A DNA stretch of 64,000 nt from Pseudanabaena sp. PCC 7367 (GCF_000317065.1 NC_019701.1:3172001-3236000); one strand, 5' to 3'; positions 21,143 to 30,238 are shown, counted from the stretch's first letter. Translations and numbers: made by a program. The notes: generated from the sequence alone by a model not told the origin.

Positions 21143-23098
21143 ATGCCCAAGCCGAGTTTTCTAGATGCACAACAACCCTGGCATAGCTGGGAAATTGAGC
21201 AAGTTCTTGAGCAGCTTCAATCTGGGGTTGAAGGTTTATCTTATGTGACCGCAAGACAGCGGCTACGGCAATATGGCAGTAACAAACTACCGCGCCATCA
21301 CAAGTATCGATCGATCGCGCGGCAGGTATTTACGAATCCGTTTACCTATGTGGTAATTACCCTGGCGATCGCGGTGCAATATTTTAGTGGTTATGGTTGG
21401 GCGATTTTGCTAGTAGGGGTAATTCATGCGGCAATGGGAGGCTCATTGATTGTTTGGTCAGAACGCACCAATCGATTGGCCAGTCTGGGCAGGCAGGAAC
21501 GGAGACATTTTTTACCCGCCAGTGCGATCGTGGTGCAACGGGATGGCGAGACGATGGAAGTTCCGGCGCGTGATCTGGTGATGGGGGATTTGGTGCAGCT
21601 CCAACCGGGAGTTCGTCCTACAGTTGATTTGCGGTTACTGGCAAGTGAAGATTTACAGGTTAATGAAGCCAATCTCAGTGGTGGTGCGATCGTTGCGAAG
21701 CAGGCTGATACTGTTTTACCGGCCGAAACGATCGCCCTGGAGCGCACTAATATGGTCTTGGCAGGCAGCGAAATTACCGCTGGCTCTGGTTGGGGAATTG
21801 TGATCGCCACTGGCAAAAATACCTTTTGGCAATCGACTACGGCCACCAGTCAAACTTTTTCAGCCTTGCACCGTCAGCTTAGAAAATTAAGGCGCTGGTG
21901 GGTGATTATTACCCTGGCGGTGGCATGCGGCATGGGCATAACTGCCTGGCAATTGGAGTTTAATGATCCGGTGGCGCTGGCGGCGGTAATTTTAGTGGGT
22001 TGCTATCCCCAAAATTTATTGCGGATCGCCACATTAGCACAACTCCTGGCGATTAAGGTACTGGCTAAAAAACGGCTATGGGTAAAATATCCAGCGGCGA
22101 TCGATGCCCTGGGGCGGATTGCAATTATTATGTTGATCCTAGAATCAGATACGACCCTCAATATTGAAGACCTCAGCCCAGCGGGGATTAGCTGGTGCGG
22201 CTTGATTCGGGCTTCGGCCGATGATGCCAATTCCCTGGGGCAGGTGTTTGGGTTGGAGGTATATAGCTATTTTGACCAGCCGATCGAACGGATCCGCAAT
22301 TGGCAGGCAAGTCAGCAACCAGTGGCGGTTATGGGTAAGGAATTGGAAGATATTCCCCTATTGGTGCAGGCGGATTTGGGGCTGAGCGATCGCTCCCATC
22401 CCCGCGAGGTGCGCGATAGTGCGGGTTTGGTTTTGCCCAAGGAAGATTTTACCTATTTGCCCTTGGCGATCGCGGCGGGTCGGGCGGTGTTCGATCGCTT
22501 GCAACGACTGTTGGTGCTAATTTTTACTGGCCTGGCTGCAACTTTATTGCTGGTGATTGCAGCTCTGGTGGGCAAGGCGGCATTTGATACGGCTCTGGAT
22601 GCCACCCTGGTGCCGCTGGAAATTCTCTGGATTGGCGCGATCGTTACTCCGGCTCTAGCGTTGCCGTTTATGATTGAACCGGGCTTGAATAACATCATGG
22701 CACAGCCAGCGGCGAAGTTTCAGTCAATTTCCCGCCCAGGTAATTTAATTCGATTTGGGGCAGCTAGTTTAACCACCACGATCGCCGTGATCGCTGTTTT
22801 TGCGCTTAAATATCAGGGCTTGGCCGCATCCCTGGCACAGGCACGGACAATGGGTTTTACTACCCTGGTATTTGCCCAGGGGTTCTTTGCTTTTGGGTTA
22901 TGTCGGCGTAGCTTGCTTAAAAATATCGTTTTGGTGGTGATTATGGCGATCCTGGTGGTGGTGCAAATTGCCTTCGTCGAGGTTAACTTCCTGGGTGAAT
23001 TGATGGGCACAGTACCGCTGACCTATACGGAATGGGCGATCGCGGCGCTGGCTGCTACTTCTGTTTTCTGGGTCTATGAATTATTGCGAACTAATTAA
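21143..23098 (+). CDS. P-type-ATPase-like membrane protein lacking the catalytic motifs
   Basis: A 651-residue protein with the layout of a cation P-type ATPase: an N-terminal cation_ATPase_N segment (GLSYVTARQRLRQYGSNKLP), membrane segments at about 66-106, an actuator domain (125-225), membrane segments near 252-270 and 276-305, and four to six C-terminal membrane segments. The working parts are changed. TGES reads NLSGGA (177-182), DKTGTLT reads ESDTTLN (334-340) with no phospho-acceptor aspartate at its usual place, and GDGxND reads GKELED (398-403). The nucleotide-binding domain is nearly missing, about 50 residues instead of 200 or more. The frame is unbroken, so this looks like a maintained pseudo-ATPase. 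Role unknown. Confidence 0.8.
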   Translation: MPKPSFLDAQQPWHSWEIEQVLEQLQSGVEGLSYVTARQRLRQYGSNKLPRHHKYRSIARQVFTNPFTYVVITLAIAVQYFSGYGWAILLVGVIHAAMGGSLIVWSERTNRLASLGRQERRHFLPASAIVVQRDGETMEVPARDLVMGDLVQLQPGVRPTVDLRLLASEDLQVNEANLSGGAIVAKQADTVLPAETIALERTNMVLAGSEITAGSGWGIVIATGKNTFWQSTTATSQTFSALHRQLRKLRRWWVIITLAVACGMGITAWQLEFNDPVALAAVILVGCYPQNLLRIATLAQLLAIKVLAKKRLWVKYPAAIDALGRIAIIMLILESDTTLNIEDLSPAGISWCGLIRASADDANSLGQVFGLEVYSYFDQPIERIRNWQASQQPVAVMGKELEDIPLLVQADLGLSDRSHPREVRDSAGLVLPKEDFTYLPLAIAAGRAVFDRLQRLLVLIFTGLAATLLLVIAALVGKAAFDTALDATLVPLEILWIGAIVTPALALPFMIEPGLNNIMAQPAAKFQSISRPGNLIRFGAASLTTTIAVIAVFALKYQGLAASLAQARTMGFTTLVFAQGFFAFGLCRRSLLKNIVLVVIMAILVVVQIAFVEVNFLGELMGTVPLTYTEWAIAALAATSVFWVYELLRTN

Positions 23099-23115
23099 AT
23101 CCTTTTAAATCCTTT
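23096..23115. repeat. 10 bp tandem duplication at the end of the ATPase-like gene
   Basis: TAAATCCTTT occurs twice head to tail (23096-23105 and 23106-23115); the first copy begins with the stop codon of the upstream gene. Confidence 0.8.
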
Positions 23116-23196
23116 TGTTCACTAGCGCTCCGTTGGCCAAATTTCTCGATAAATTGCCTAAAGCTTTTGACATAAATTAATCAGGTAGCTTGCGTT

Positions 23197-23216
23197 TTGG
23201 CATGAATTGGCATGAA
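23197..23216. repeat. 10 bp tandem duplication across the SDR start codon
   Basis: TTGGCATGAA occurs twice (23197-23206 and 23207-23216). Each copy holds an ATG; only the second (23212) is in frame with the SDR. Confidence 0.8.
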
Positions 23217-23952
23217 TGAATATCTTTCTAATTTTAAGCGAGACTTACAAGTAGCGGTGATTGGTGCTTCCGGGGGGATTGGTAGCGCCTTTGTAGATCA
23301 TCTGGTGGCAGAAACCAGAGTTAGCCAGATCTATGCCTTTTCTCGATCGCCCCAATCTTATCGCCATCCTAAAGTTAGCTCCCATGCGATCGACTATGCC
23401 ACCGAAAAATCGATCGCGGCCGCTGCTGCCCAGATTCCTAGCCCGCTGGATCTGGTAATCGTCACCACTGGCCTGTTGCACAATGAAAGAATCCAGCCCG
23501 AAAAATCAATGCGAGCCTTGACCACTGAGGCATTCATGGCGGCTTTCCAGGTAAATACGATCGGCCCTGCGCTGGTGGCTAAGCACTTTTTGCCCAAGCT
23601 CAGCAAAAAACGCAATACAGTCTTTGCGGTACTATCGGCAAGGTTAAGCAGCATTTCCGATAATTATCTCGGCGGATGGTATGCCTATCGCGCTTCCAAG
23701 GCGGCGTTGAATATGGTGCTAAAGAATGCCGCGATCGAGACGACCAGACGGAATAAACTGGCAGCGATCGTAGGTCTGCACCCTGGTACGGTTGATACTG
23801 CCCTTTCTGAACCGTTTCAAGCCAATGTACCCGATTGCAAGTTGTTTACCCCTGCCTATGCCTCTGCCTGCCTGTTGCAAGTAATCAATCAAGTCACTCC
23901 CGCTGATTCGGGCGATCTATTCGCCTGGGATGGTAGTCGCATTCCTTTTTGA
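23212..23952 (+). CDS. Short-chain dehydrogenase/reductase, CsgA-like
   Basis: A 246-residue Rossmann-fold oxidoreductase. The cofactor loop is VAVIGASGGIGSAFVDHL (about 15-32), the catalytic tyrosine and lysine are in YRASKAALNMVLKN, the serine is in LSARLSSISDN, and GLHPGTVDTALSEPF follows. The usual NNAG motif is replaced by TTGLLHN, as in the CsgA-like branch. NADP(H) use and the substrate cannot be assigned. It converges with the DUF554 gene with only 10 bases between them. Confidence 0.88.
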   Translation: MNEYLSNFKRDLQVAVIGASGGIGSAFVDHLVAETRVSQIYAFSRSPQSYRHPKVSSHAIDYATEKSIAAAAAQIPSPLDLVIVTTGLLHNERIQPEKSMRALTTEAFMAAFQVNTIGPALVAKHFLPKLSKKRNTVFAVLSARLSSISDNYLGGWYAYRASKAALNMVLKNAAIETTRRNKLAAIVGLHPGTVDTALSEPFQANVPDCKLFTPAYASACLLQVINQVTPADSGDLFAWDGSRIPF

Positions 23953-23962
23953 TTAACTAAGC

Positions 23963-24706
23963 TTAACCAAACCAGCTTGCCAGCCAGAATATTAACGGCG
24001 CAACCACCAGGGCGGGCAAAAATGAAGCCACCGCGATCGCACCAATTCCTAATAAATTAATGCCAATCCCCAAAATCATTAAACCGCCCACACCAGTGAG
24101 CAGCGCGATCGCTGGATTGGTGGCCGGATCAGCGATCGAACTGGAAAGTAAACCCGCCGCCAGCGAAACCCCACCCTGAAACACCATAATCACCAGGGTG
24201 GAAAAACCCACACCGATGCCATAGCTGCCGGTCAGGGCGATCGCGGCGATCCCATCCATAGTCGCTTTTAAAGTTAAAAGGGCATTATCGCCAGTCAGGC
24301 CATTGTTCAGGCTACCAATCAGGGTCATGGGGCCAATGCAAAATAGCAAGCTGGCTGCCACAAAACCTTCCGTGAATTTGCCCTTGCCTTTGAATTTGAA
24401 CTTAAGCCAATCGCCGATCGCGGTTAATTTTTGCTCAAGCTGCCACCATTCCCCCAGCACGCCGCCAATGGTGATCGATAAGAGTCCGGCGATCGCGCCT
24501 GGTAGCTGTCCGGCCTGTGCCTGGTTGAGGCTTCCGGCCATGCTCACACCAATCCAGATCGTGAGTAAACCAATGCCCTGGGTGAGGATTTTTAGGAGGC
24601 GATCGGGCAAACGGCGATGCAATAATAACCCTGTGCCAGTACCGATTAGAACTGTCAATATGTTGATCCAGGTGCCACTGGTCTTTGCCCAGAAACTAAG
24701 CGCCAT
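23963..24706 (-). CDS. DUF554-family membrane protein
   Basis: A 247-residue integral membrane protein with about seven hydrophobic segments. Pattern and length match the DUF554 (YdfK-like) family: GTWINILTVLIGTGTGLLLHRRLP at the start, LTIWIGVSMA, FVAASLLFCIGPMTLIGSLNNGLTGD near the middle, and LMILGIGINLLGIGAIAVASFLPALV at the end. Likely a transporter or channel, but its substrate is unknown. Gene-end overlap with the SDR is avoided by 10 bases. Confidence 0.88.
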   Translation of the reverse strand: MALSFWAKTSGTWINILTVLIGTGTGLLLHRRLPDRLLKILTQGIGLLTIWIGVSMAGSLNQAQAGQLPGAIAGLLSITIGGVLGEWWQLEQKLTAIGDWLKFKFKGKGKFTEGFVAASLLFCIGPMTLIGSLNNGLTGDNALLTLKATMDGIAAIALTGSYGIGVGFSTLVIMVFQGGVSLAAGLLSSSIADPATNPAIALLTGVGGLMILGIGINLLGIGAIAVASFLPALVVAPLIFWLASWFG

Positions 24707-24772
24707 TGATTAAGTAGACCGCAGACATGAGAATTTTCTATATCTATATACCTACCAGTAGGAAAATCAATA

Positions 24773-25285
24773 TTAGACTTTGATCAAAACGACTGTATCA
24801 CTACTGTTTGAGAGCAGGCGAAAGCCTCTGCTGTGCAAAAACTTAACTTGCCTTGCTAAAGGGTTGGCCATTAATGCTTCGAACTCATCTCCATTTGAGC
24901 TCAAAGCAGTTGCTGCAGTTGCTGTACTACCACCTATTCCCAACATTTTTACGAATTCATTATCTGCTTTTGCACCCGCAATGACTGCTGCAATACTAAT
25001 TATTGCACCGGCCACAACCATATGATCTTTCTTTAGCTTTCCGTCATGCTTTTTTATCTGGTTATAAGCCTTTGAAACTTTTTGTGAAACTTCGCCTAAA
25101 ACAATTATCCGGTCACAAACTTCATTTTTGGTAATTCTTGCAATCAGGTCATTTATTTCTTCTTCACTCTTGACAACCTGAGTACCAAAAATTTTACTTA
25201 TAACAGTTCCACATTTAGGACATGCTGGAGCCTTAGAAGAGACTTGTTGATTACAAGAAGGATTGTAACAAGATATCAAAGCCAT
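24773..25285 (-). CDS. Zinc-ribbon protein with glycine/alanine hydrophobic segment
   Basis: A 170-residue protein starting with a four-cysteine zinc ribbon (CYNPSC...CPKC, residues 6-25), then a charged helical part with VCDRIIVLGEVSQKVSKAYNQIKKHDGKLKKD. A hydrophobic stretch VVAGAIISIAAVIAGA (about 91-106) could be a membrane segment, and the C-terminus ends VKFLHSRGFRLLSNSSDTVVLIKV. I recognise no named family beyond the ribbon. A purine-rich GGGAGTG lies upstream of the start. The gene follows another zinc-ribbon gene 36 bases upstream on the same strand, so the two likely form an operon. Confidence 0.75.
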   Translation of the reverse strand: MALISCYNPSCNQQVSSKAPACPKCGTVISKIFGTQVVKSEEEINDLIARITKNEVCDRIIVLGEVSQKVSKAYNQIKKHDGKLKKDHMVVAGAIISIAAVIAGAKADNEFVKMLGIGGSTATAATALSSNGDEFEALMANPLARQVKFLHSRGFRLLSNSSDTVVLIKV

Positions 25286-25321
25286 GTTTAAATCACTCCC
25301 GATAATTAGGAGGTTGTAAAT

Positions 25322-25681
25322 TTACCAAAATTGCTTATTCTTAACCTGTAGCAGATAAAGGTCATAGTTTCCACAAACACCAGAATAGATCCAACAGAAT
25401 GGAGCAAGGAAACCAGTAAAAGGAAGCACAAGCAAAATTACTCCTTTAAGCCATATCCCCTTATAAAGGTACCAAAAAGGTCCAAAAAGAAGAGACCACC
25501 AATTCCACGTAGGTTTAAATTCACCACCAACGTTATCGAATTCGTTAAATACTCTTGCATAATAACCAGTATACTTTTCGGGCTTTGGAACCGTAGTATT
25601 TAATGGTGCTCCACAGTTAGAGCAATATAAAGAGTTTTCCGGATTAGATTGGCTACATTCACTGCAAGTTATGAATTGCAT
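25322..25681 (-). CDS. Zinc-ribbon, DUF2628-like small membrane protein
   Basis: A 119-residue protein: a zinc ribbon CSECSQSNPENSLYCSNCG (residues 5-23), then a DUF2628-type membrane part recognised by WNWWSLLFGPFWYLYKGIWLKG (about 60-81) and a second hydrophobic segment VILLVLPFTGFLAPFCWIYSGVCGNY. The function is unknown. It is the first gene of a likely two-gene operon, each member pairing a cysteine ribbon with membrane segments. Confidence 0.78.
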   Translation of the reverse strand: MQFITCSECSQSNPENSLYCSNCGAPLNTTVPKPEKYTGYYARVFNEFDNVGGEFKPTWNWWSLLFGPFWYLYKGIWLKGVILLVLPFTGFLAPFCWIYSGVCGNYDLYLLQVKNKQFW

Positions 25682-25778
25682 ACTAAGTTAGTGTAGGATA
25701 ACTAAGTGGAATATAATACTTAATTGCAAATATATCATGATTAATAAATTCAACCATATAATTAGCTAATATTATTAA

Positions 25779-27479
25779 CTATTTTTTCTTTCTCTTTTCT
25801 TTATCCTTAGCCCGCTTAGCCGCCCGTTTCGCCTCTAATGCCGCCTGTTGCTTTTTATACTCCGCTTCCCGTTTTTCCTCGTCCAGCTTAGACAGATAAT
25901 AGGCATAATCGCCATCATACATGCGTAATTCCCCATCCCGCAGTTCCACGATCTTGGTAGCGACCTGGGAAATAAAATAGCGATCGTGGGAGACAATAAT
26001 CACCGTACCTTCATAGGCTTGCAGTGCCTCCTCCAGCATTTCCTTAGCGGGGATATCCAGGTGATTGGTAGGCTCATCCAGCAGCATCAAATTCATTGGA
26101 TTCAATAACATTTTGAGCAGCGCCAGTCTAGCCTTTTCGCCGCCACTGGTTGCAACCACTTCCTTGAACACCGTATCGCCACTAAACAAAAAAGTACCCA
26201 GTATGGTGCGCACTTCCTCGTTGGTCATTTTGGGGAAGTCGTCATGAATCGTGGCATAGACCGTTTTATGCAGATCCAGCGCCTCGGCCTGGTTTTGTTC
26301 AAAGTAGCCCGGCAGCACATTATGCCCCAATTTAATCTCACCTTCGTTATGGGGTTCATGCCCAATGATCATGCGCAACAGGGTAGACTTACCAGCGCCG
26401 TTGGGCCCCACAAACGCAATCCGATCGCCCTTTTCGATTAGCAAGTCCGCACCCAGGAACAAAATATTTTCACCATAGGCATGGGTAAGATCGCTGATTT
26501 CCACCACTACCCGGCCACTACGCGGCGCAGGCGGGAACCGGAATCGCAACGTTTTCACATTGCTAACCGGCGCATCGATCTTCTCGACTTTGTCTAGCAA
26601 CTTCTCGCGGCTCTTGGCCTGGGTGCTGCGGGTGGCGCTGGCACGGAATTTTTCCACAAAGACTTGCTGCTTGTCTAAATATTTCTGCTGGCGATCGAAG
26701 GCACTTTGCTGGGCGGCCTTGGTTTCTTCTTTCTGAGTCAGGTAGGTGGAATAATTGCCCAGATAGGTCTGCGATACGCCGCGTTCCGTTTCCACAATCT
26801 GAGTACAGAGCCGATCGAGAAATTCCCGATCGTGGGAAACAATCACCATCGGCACTTTGATCCCCTTCAGATATCCCTCCAACCATTCGATCGTTTCTAG
26901 ATCCAGGTGGTTGGTCGGCTCATCCAGCAGCAGCACATCCGGTTCCTGGAGCATAATTTTACCCAGACTCATCCGCATCTGCCAACCGCCGCTAAATTCC
27001 TTGACCTGGCGATCGGCATCGGTGGCAGAGAACCCTAACTCCGGCAAAATCTTATCAATCCGGCTATCCAGTTCATAGCCATTGAGTGCTTCAAACTTGC
27101 GCTGTAACTTGTCCATCCGTTTGAGCAGCTTATCAAAATCATCATCGGGCGTGAGTTTTTCCATTTGCTGATGAATTTCAGCTAGCTCGGCCTGGATCTG
27201 GCAAGCTTCAGTGAAAACCTGCCAGAATTCTGACTTGACCGATCGCCCCGGCTCCACTTCAAATTCCTGGGTCAGATAAGCAATGTGGCAATCGCTGGGC
27301 TTAACCACCTGTCCGGCGGTGGGTTCAATCTCGCCAGCAATGATGCGTAATTGGGTGGATTTGCCTGCTCCGTTCACACCCACCAAGCCAATTCGATCGC
27401 CTGGTTTGACTTCCCAGGTCACATCTTTGAGGACTACGCCAGTGGGGTAAATTTTTTGGATATGCTCTAGACGCAACAT
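25779..27479 (-). CDS. ABC-F family ATPase
   Basis: A 566-residue soluble protein with two ATP-binding cassettes and no membrane part, typical of ABC-F translation factors. Walker A motifs are GVNGAGKST (about 34) and GPNGAGKST (about 350); signatures are FSGGWQMRMSLG and TSGGEKARLALLK; Walker B LLLDEPTNHLDLETIEW and LLDEPTNHLDIPAKE. Between them lies the charged linker (about 235-300). A very Lys/Arg/Glu-rich tail ends KRAKDKEKRKKK. ABC-F proteins act on the ribosome, either helping translation or protecting against antibiotics. The tail suggests a housekeeping Uup/YdiF-like role, but the subclass is not certain. Confidence 0.92.
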   Translation of the reverse strand: MLRLEHIQKIYPTGVVLKDVTWEVKPGDRIGLVGVNGAGKSTQLRIIAGEIEPTAGQVVKPSDCHIAYLTQEFEVEPGRSVKSEFWQVFTEACQIQAELAEIHQQMEKLTPDDDFDKLLKRMDKLQRKFEALNGYELDSRIDKILPELGFSATDADRQVKEFSGGWQMRMSLGKIMLQEPDVLLLDEPTNHLDLETIEWLEGYLKGIKVPMVIVSHDREFLDRLCTQIVETERGVSQTYLGNYSTYLTQKEETKAAQQSAFDRQQKYLDKQQVFVEKFRASATRSTQAKSREKLLDKVEKIDAPVSNVKTLRFRFPPAPRSGRVVVEISDLTHAYGENILFLGADLLIEKGDRIAFVGPNGAGKSTLLRMIIGHEPHNEGEIKLGHNVLPGYFEQNQAEALDLHKTVYATIHDDFPKMTNEEVRTILGTFLFSGDTVFKEVVATSGGEKARLALLKMLLNPMNLMLLDEPTNHLDIPAKEMLEEALQAYEGTVIIVSHDRYFISQVATKIVELRDGELRMYDGDYAYYLSKLDEEKREAEYKKQQAALEAKRAAKRAKDKEKRKKK

Positions 27480-27797
27480 GGAAATACTTAATACTCTTAC
27501 TTGGCTCTACTTTTAACTTAGCTTTGGGTAGCAGGCAGCAATTGATTAATCAACTTTCCGGCAGCCATCCCCATATTATCGTTATCGGTAAGTTGATCAA
27601 GTAATCAAAAAGAGAGAGGATTTGCTTCGACTTTACTGACCAGCCTGCTCGGAAGACCAATTTGCCAACTAACCTGTTCGCTTGATCGATGGCGCTACCA
27701 AAATTGAGACAATGCCAGGTGATTTGCTAGCAATCGATTTGGGGATTTTCATCCCACCAGCGATCGCTTACAATCAACTTTGGTCTAGACATAAAAT
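27480..27797. other. Intergenic region between divergent ABC-F and esterase genes
   Basis: Just over 300 bp with no supportable gene; both promoters must lie here. No RNA gene seen. Confidence 0.5.
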
Positions 27798-28430
27798 ATG
27801 CTGCAATCGATTTCTATTTCCCCTCAGGCAACTGGCATTACCCCCACTGGCCTGCTCGTTGCCCTGCATGGTTGGGGCGCAAATGCCCAGGATTTGGCCT
27901 CGCTGGTGCCGTTGTTGAAGTTGCCCACCTATCAATTTATTTTCTTGGAAGCGCCTTTTCCGCATCCGGCGGTGGCTGATGGCAGGGCTTGGTATGACTT
28001 AAATAAACCTGGTGCAGAGGGCTTGGTGGAGAGCCGTGAACTGTTGCAGGCCTATTTGCAGGATCTGCCTCAACAAACTGGCATTGCCCTGGATAAAACA
28101 ATCCTAATGGGCTTCTCCCAGGGCGGGGCGATGACGATGGATGTGGGGCTGGGGTTGCCACTGGCTGGATTGGTGGTTTTGAGTGGTTATTTACATCCCT
28201 TTGCCCAGCAATTACCCGATCGCAAACCGCCAACTTTGCTGGTGCATGGTAAGTATGACCAGGTGGTGCCGATCGTGGCGGCGCAGAGTGCGCAAAAAAC
28301 GCTAACCAAGCAGGGCGTAGATCTTGAGTATGAAGAGTATGAGATGGGGCATGAGATTACTTTGCCCGTAATCGATCGGGTGCGGGAGTTTATTGCTGAT
28401 ATTTCGGATCTAGCTGGTGCTGGTGAGTAG
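27798..28430 (+). CDS. Alpha/beta-hydrolase, carboxylesterase/phospholipase type
   Basis: A 210-residue serine hydrolase of the dienelactone hydrolase / phospholipase-carboxylesterase type. The triad is S107 in LMGFSQGGAM, D154 in VHGKYDQVVP and H185 in GHEI; the oxyanion segment is LLVALHGWGANAQD (19-32). Length is normal and there is no signal peptide, so it acts in the cytoplasm on esters of unknown identity. Confidence 0.9.
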   Translation: MLQSISISPQATGITPTGLLVALHGWGANAQDLASLVPLLKLPTYQFIFLEAPFPHPAVADGRAWYDLNKPGAEGLVESRELLQAYLQDLPQQTGIALDKTILMGFSQGGAMTMDVGLGLPLAGLVVLSGYLHPFAQQLPDRKPPTLLVHGKYDQVVPIVAAQSAQKTLTKQGVDLEYEEYEMGHEITLPVIDRVREFIADISDLAGAGE

Positions 28431-28667
28431 TGGCTAATTTATTAGCACAAAGCAATTTAAGTTGATGTAAATTCATCTAGTAATGATAATTTAGGGGTTG
28501 CAAGATACGACAATCCTCCTTAGCATCCCCTCATAAAATTAAATCGGAACAAATAGACTTTGTAGAATAATCAAAAGCTTATCAAATTCTTAAATTTACT
28601 CAGATAGGAGTCTCAATTATTATTTGTGAGCTATCTTATAAATGAAATTTTATAGGGGGGGAATAAC

Positions 28668-29036
28668 ATGTCTTTACTAGGTGCAGGTGTAGCAAGCATT
28701 CAGAGAGATAATGCAATCATGAAATTTTCAAGTGCTGCTTCCGAGAACACTGATTTTAAATTGGATATTATATTGATTATCGGAGAACACATAATTAAAG
28801 GAACTTTGGTGCATCCCGATAAGTATTATGAATCTCTTGAAGATGAAGAAGATGTAAAAGCGGTCATTGATTCAGTAGCTAGGGATGATAGTAATTACTT
28901 CCACCTCTTAAATGCTCGTTGTTTTTACAACAATGATACGTTTGGGGCTTTGCGTGTTAATAGTACAACCATTACGGCACTAGCGTTTCCACATAAAAGT
29001 TCAAATACAATTTCAACAGGTAGATATAAGCTATAG
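28668..29036 (+). CDS. Small protein of unknown function (faint GvpU-like resemblance)
   Basis: A 122-residue soluble protein preceded by a strong ribosome binding site (AGGGGGGG, 28651-28658). Residues 29-50, around DFKLDIILIIGEHIIKGTLV, are followed by HPDKYYESL. This pattern recalls the gas-vesicle accessory protein GvpU as I remember it, but the rest does not clearly match and no gas-vesicle genes are in the window. It could be an unrelated small beta-domain. Codon use is more AT-rich than in neighbours, hinting at different ancestry. Confidence 0.65.
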   Translation: MSLLGAGVASIQRDNAIMKFSSAASENTDFKLDIILIIGEHIIKGTLVHPDKYYESLEDEEDVKAVIDSVARDDSNYFHLLNARCFYNNDTFGALRVNSTTITALAFPHKSSNTISTGRYKL

Positions 29037-29186
29037 CGAGTAGATTGATTTGAAGAGCTAAGCGATCTGCTTGAATCTAATCTTAATCTGACGCTAGTTT
29101 TGCTCTCAGTTAAAACTCATAGAAGTTGATTAAACTAAAACATATCAAATTTATTTGATTGAGATCCATTGATCAACAACACGATC

Positions 29187-29191
29187 GGAGG
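29187..29191 (+). promoter_or_regulatory. Ribosome binding site that fixes the PNPOx-like start
   Basis: GGAGG at 29187-29191 lies six bases before the ATG at 29198, favouring that start over a TTG at 29159. Confidence 0.7.
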
Positions 29192-29197
29192 TGGACT

Positions 29198-30157
29198 ATG
29201 AATAGCGTTTATCATCCCGGTGAATTAGCCGTACAAGCCAAAGCAGGCGTGAGCCAGGAAGCCCAATTCCTGGCCAAAATGATTAATTCCCAATTGCAAC
29301 CAATGGCAAAGGGATTCTTAGCCACGCAGCAAATTGCGATCGCCACCTCGATCGATCGGCAAAATCAAGTCTGGGCATCGCTATTAACTGGCGAGCCAGG
29401 ATTTATTGCCCCGATCAGCGATCGGATTGTACAAATCAAAACTCCTCCTACCGCAGGCGATCCCCTCATTGAAAACCTCGCCCATCATCATGAAATCGGT
29501 GTATTGGCGATCGACTTGGCTACCCGTCGCCGGATGCGATTGAACGGTTGGGCGGAATTATTGCCCGATAACTTTGGCATTCAACTCCACACCAAACAAG
29601 TCTATTTCAATTGTCCTAAATATATTCAAACTAGGCAGATCGAGCCTGCACCTATAAACAATGGGCAAGTGAATTCAACACCTGAGCGATCGAGCGATCT
29701 AAGCCTTAGTCAACGGGAATGGATCGCTAATGCGGATACTTTTTTTGTCGCTAGCTTTGATCCCGATAGCAGGGGTGCAGATGCTTCCCATCGGGGTGGA
29801 ATGCCAGGGTTTATCAAGGTGAGTAGCGATCGCCAATTAGTTTATCCTGATTATGCTGGCAACAATATGTTTAATACGCTGGGTAATATTAATGCCAATC
29901 CTGCTTCTGGCCTGCTATTTGTGGACTTCAACCAAGGAAGCACGCTGCAATTAACTGGCAAATCTAAGATCATTTGGGATCAAGCTCGAATTCAAGAATT
30001 TGCTGGTGCAGAACGGCTGGTGGAATTTACGATCGAGACGGCGATCGAGATTAATAATGCCACTCATCTACGCTGGCGCTTTGGTGAATATTCCCCCTTC
30101 AATCCAATGGTGGCTGATCCAGGGGCAAATTTAAAGCAGCTAGCTTGCAACGCATAA
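29198..30157 (+). CDS. Pyridoxamine-5'-phosphate-oxidase-like flavin-binding protein
   Basis: Counted from the ATG chosen by its ribosome binding site, 319 residues. The fold is that of the split-barrel pyridoxamine phosphate oxidase-like family: QIAIATSIDRQNQVWASLLTGEPGF (about 48-72), LAIDLATRRRMRLNG, TFFVASFDPDSRGADASHRGGMPGFIKV (about 185-212), FNTLGNINANPASGLLFVDFNQGSTLQLTGKSKIIW. Two barrel halves appear, as in large PNPOx-like proteins. It probably binds FMN or a related cofactor; its reaction is unknown. Confidence 0.82.
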   Translation: MNSVYHPGELAVQAKAGVSQEAQFLAKMINSQLQPMAKGFLATQQIAIATSIDRQNQVWASLLTGEPGFIAPISDRIVQIKTPPTAGDPLIENLAHHHEIGVLAIDLATRRRMRLNGWAELLPDNFGIQLHTKQVYFNCPKYIQTRQIEPAPINNGQVNSTPERSSDLSLSQREWIANADTFFVASFDPDSRGADASHRGGMPGFIKVSSDRQLVYPDYAGNNMFNTLGNINANPASGLLFVDFNQGSTLQLTGKSKIIWDQARIQEFAGAERLVEFTIETAIEINNATHLRWRFGEYSPFNPMVADPGANLKQLACNA

Positions 30158-30238
30158 CTAATATCAACTAACCAATATCAACAATTTTTGAGCTAATACT
30201 TTTATGCAGATAAAGATATCTCAAGCAATTGTGAATAG

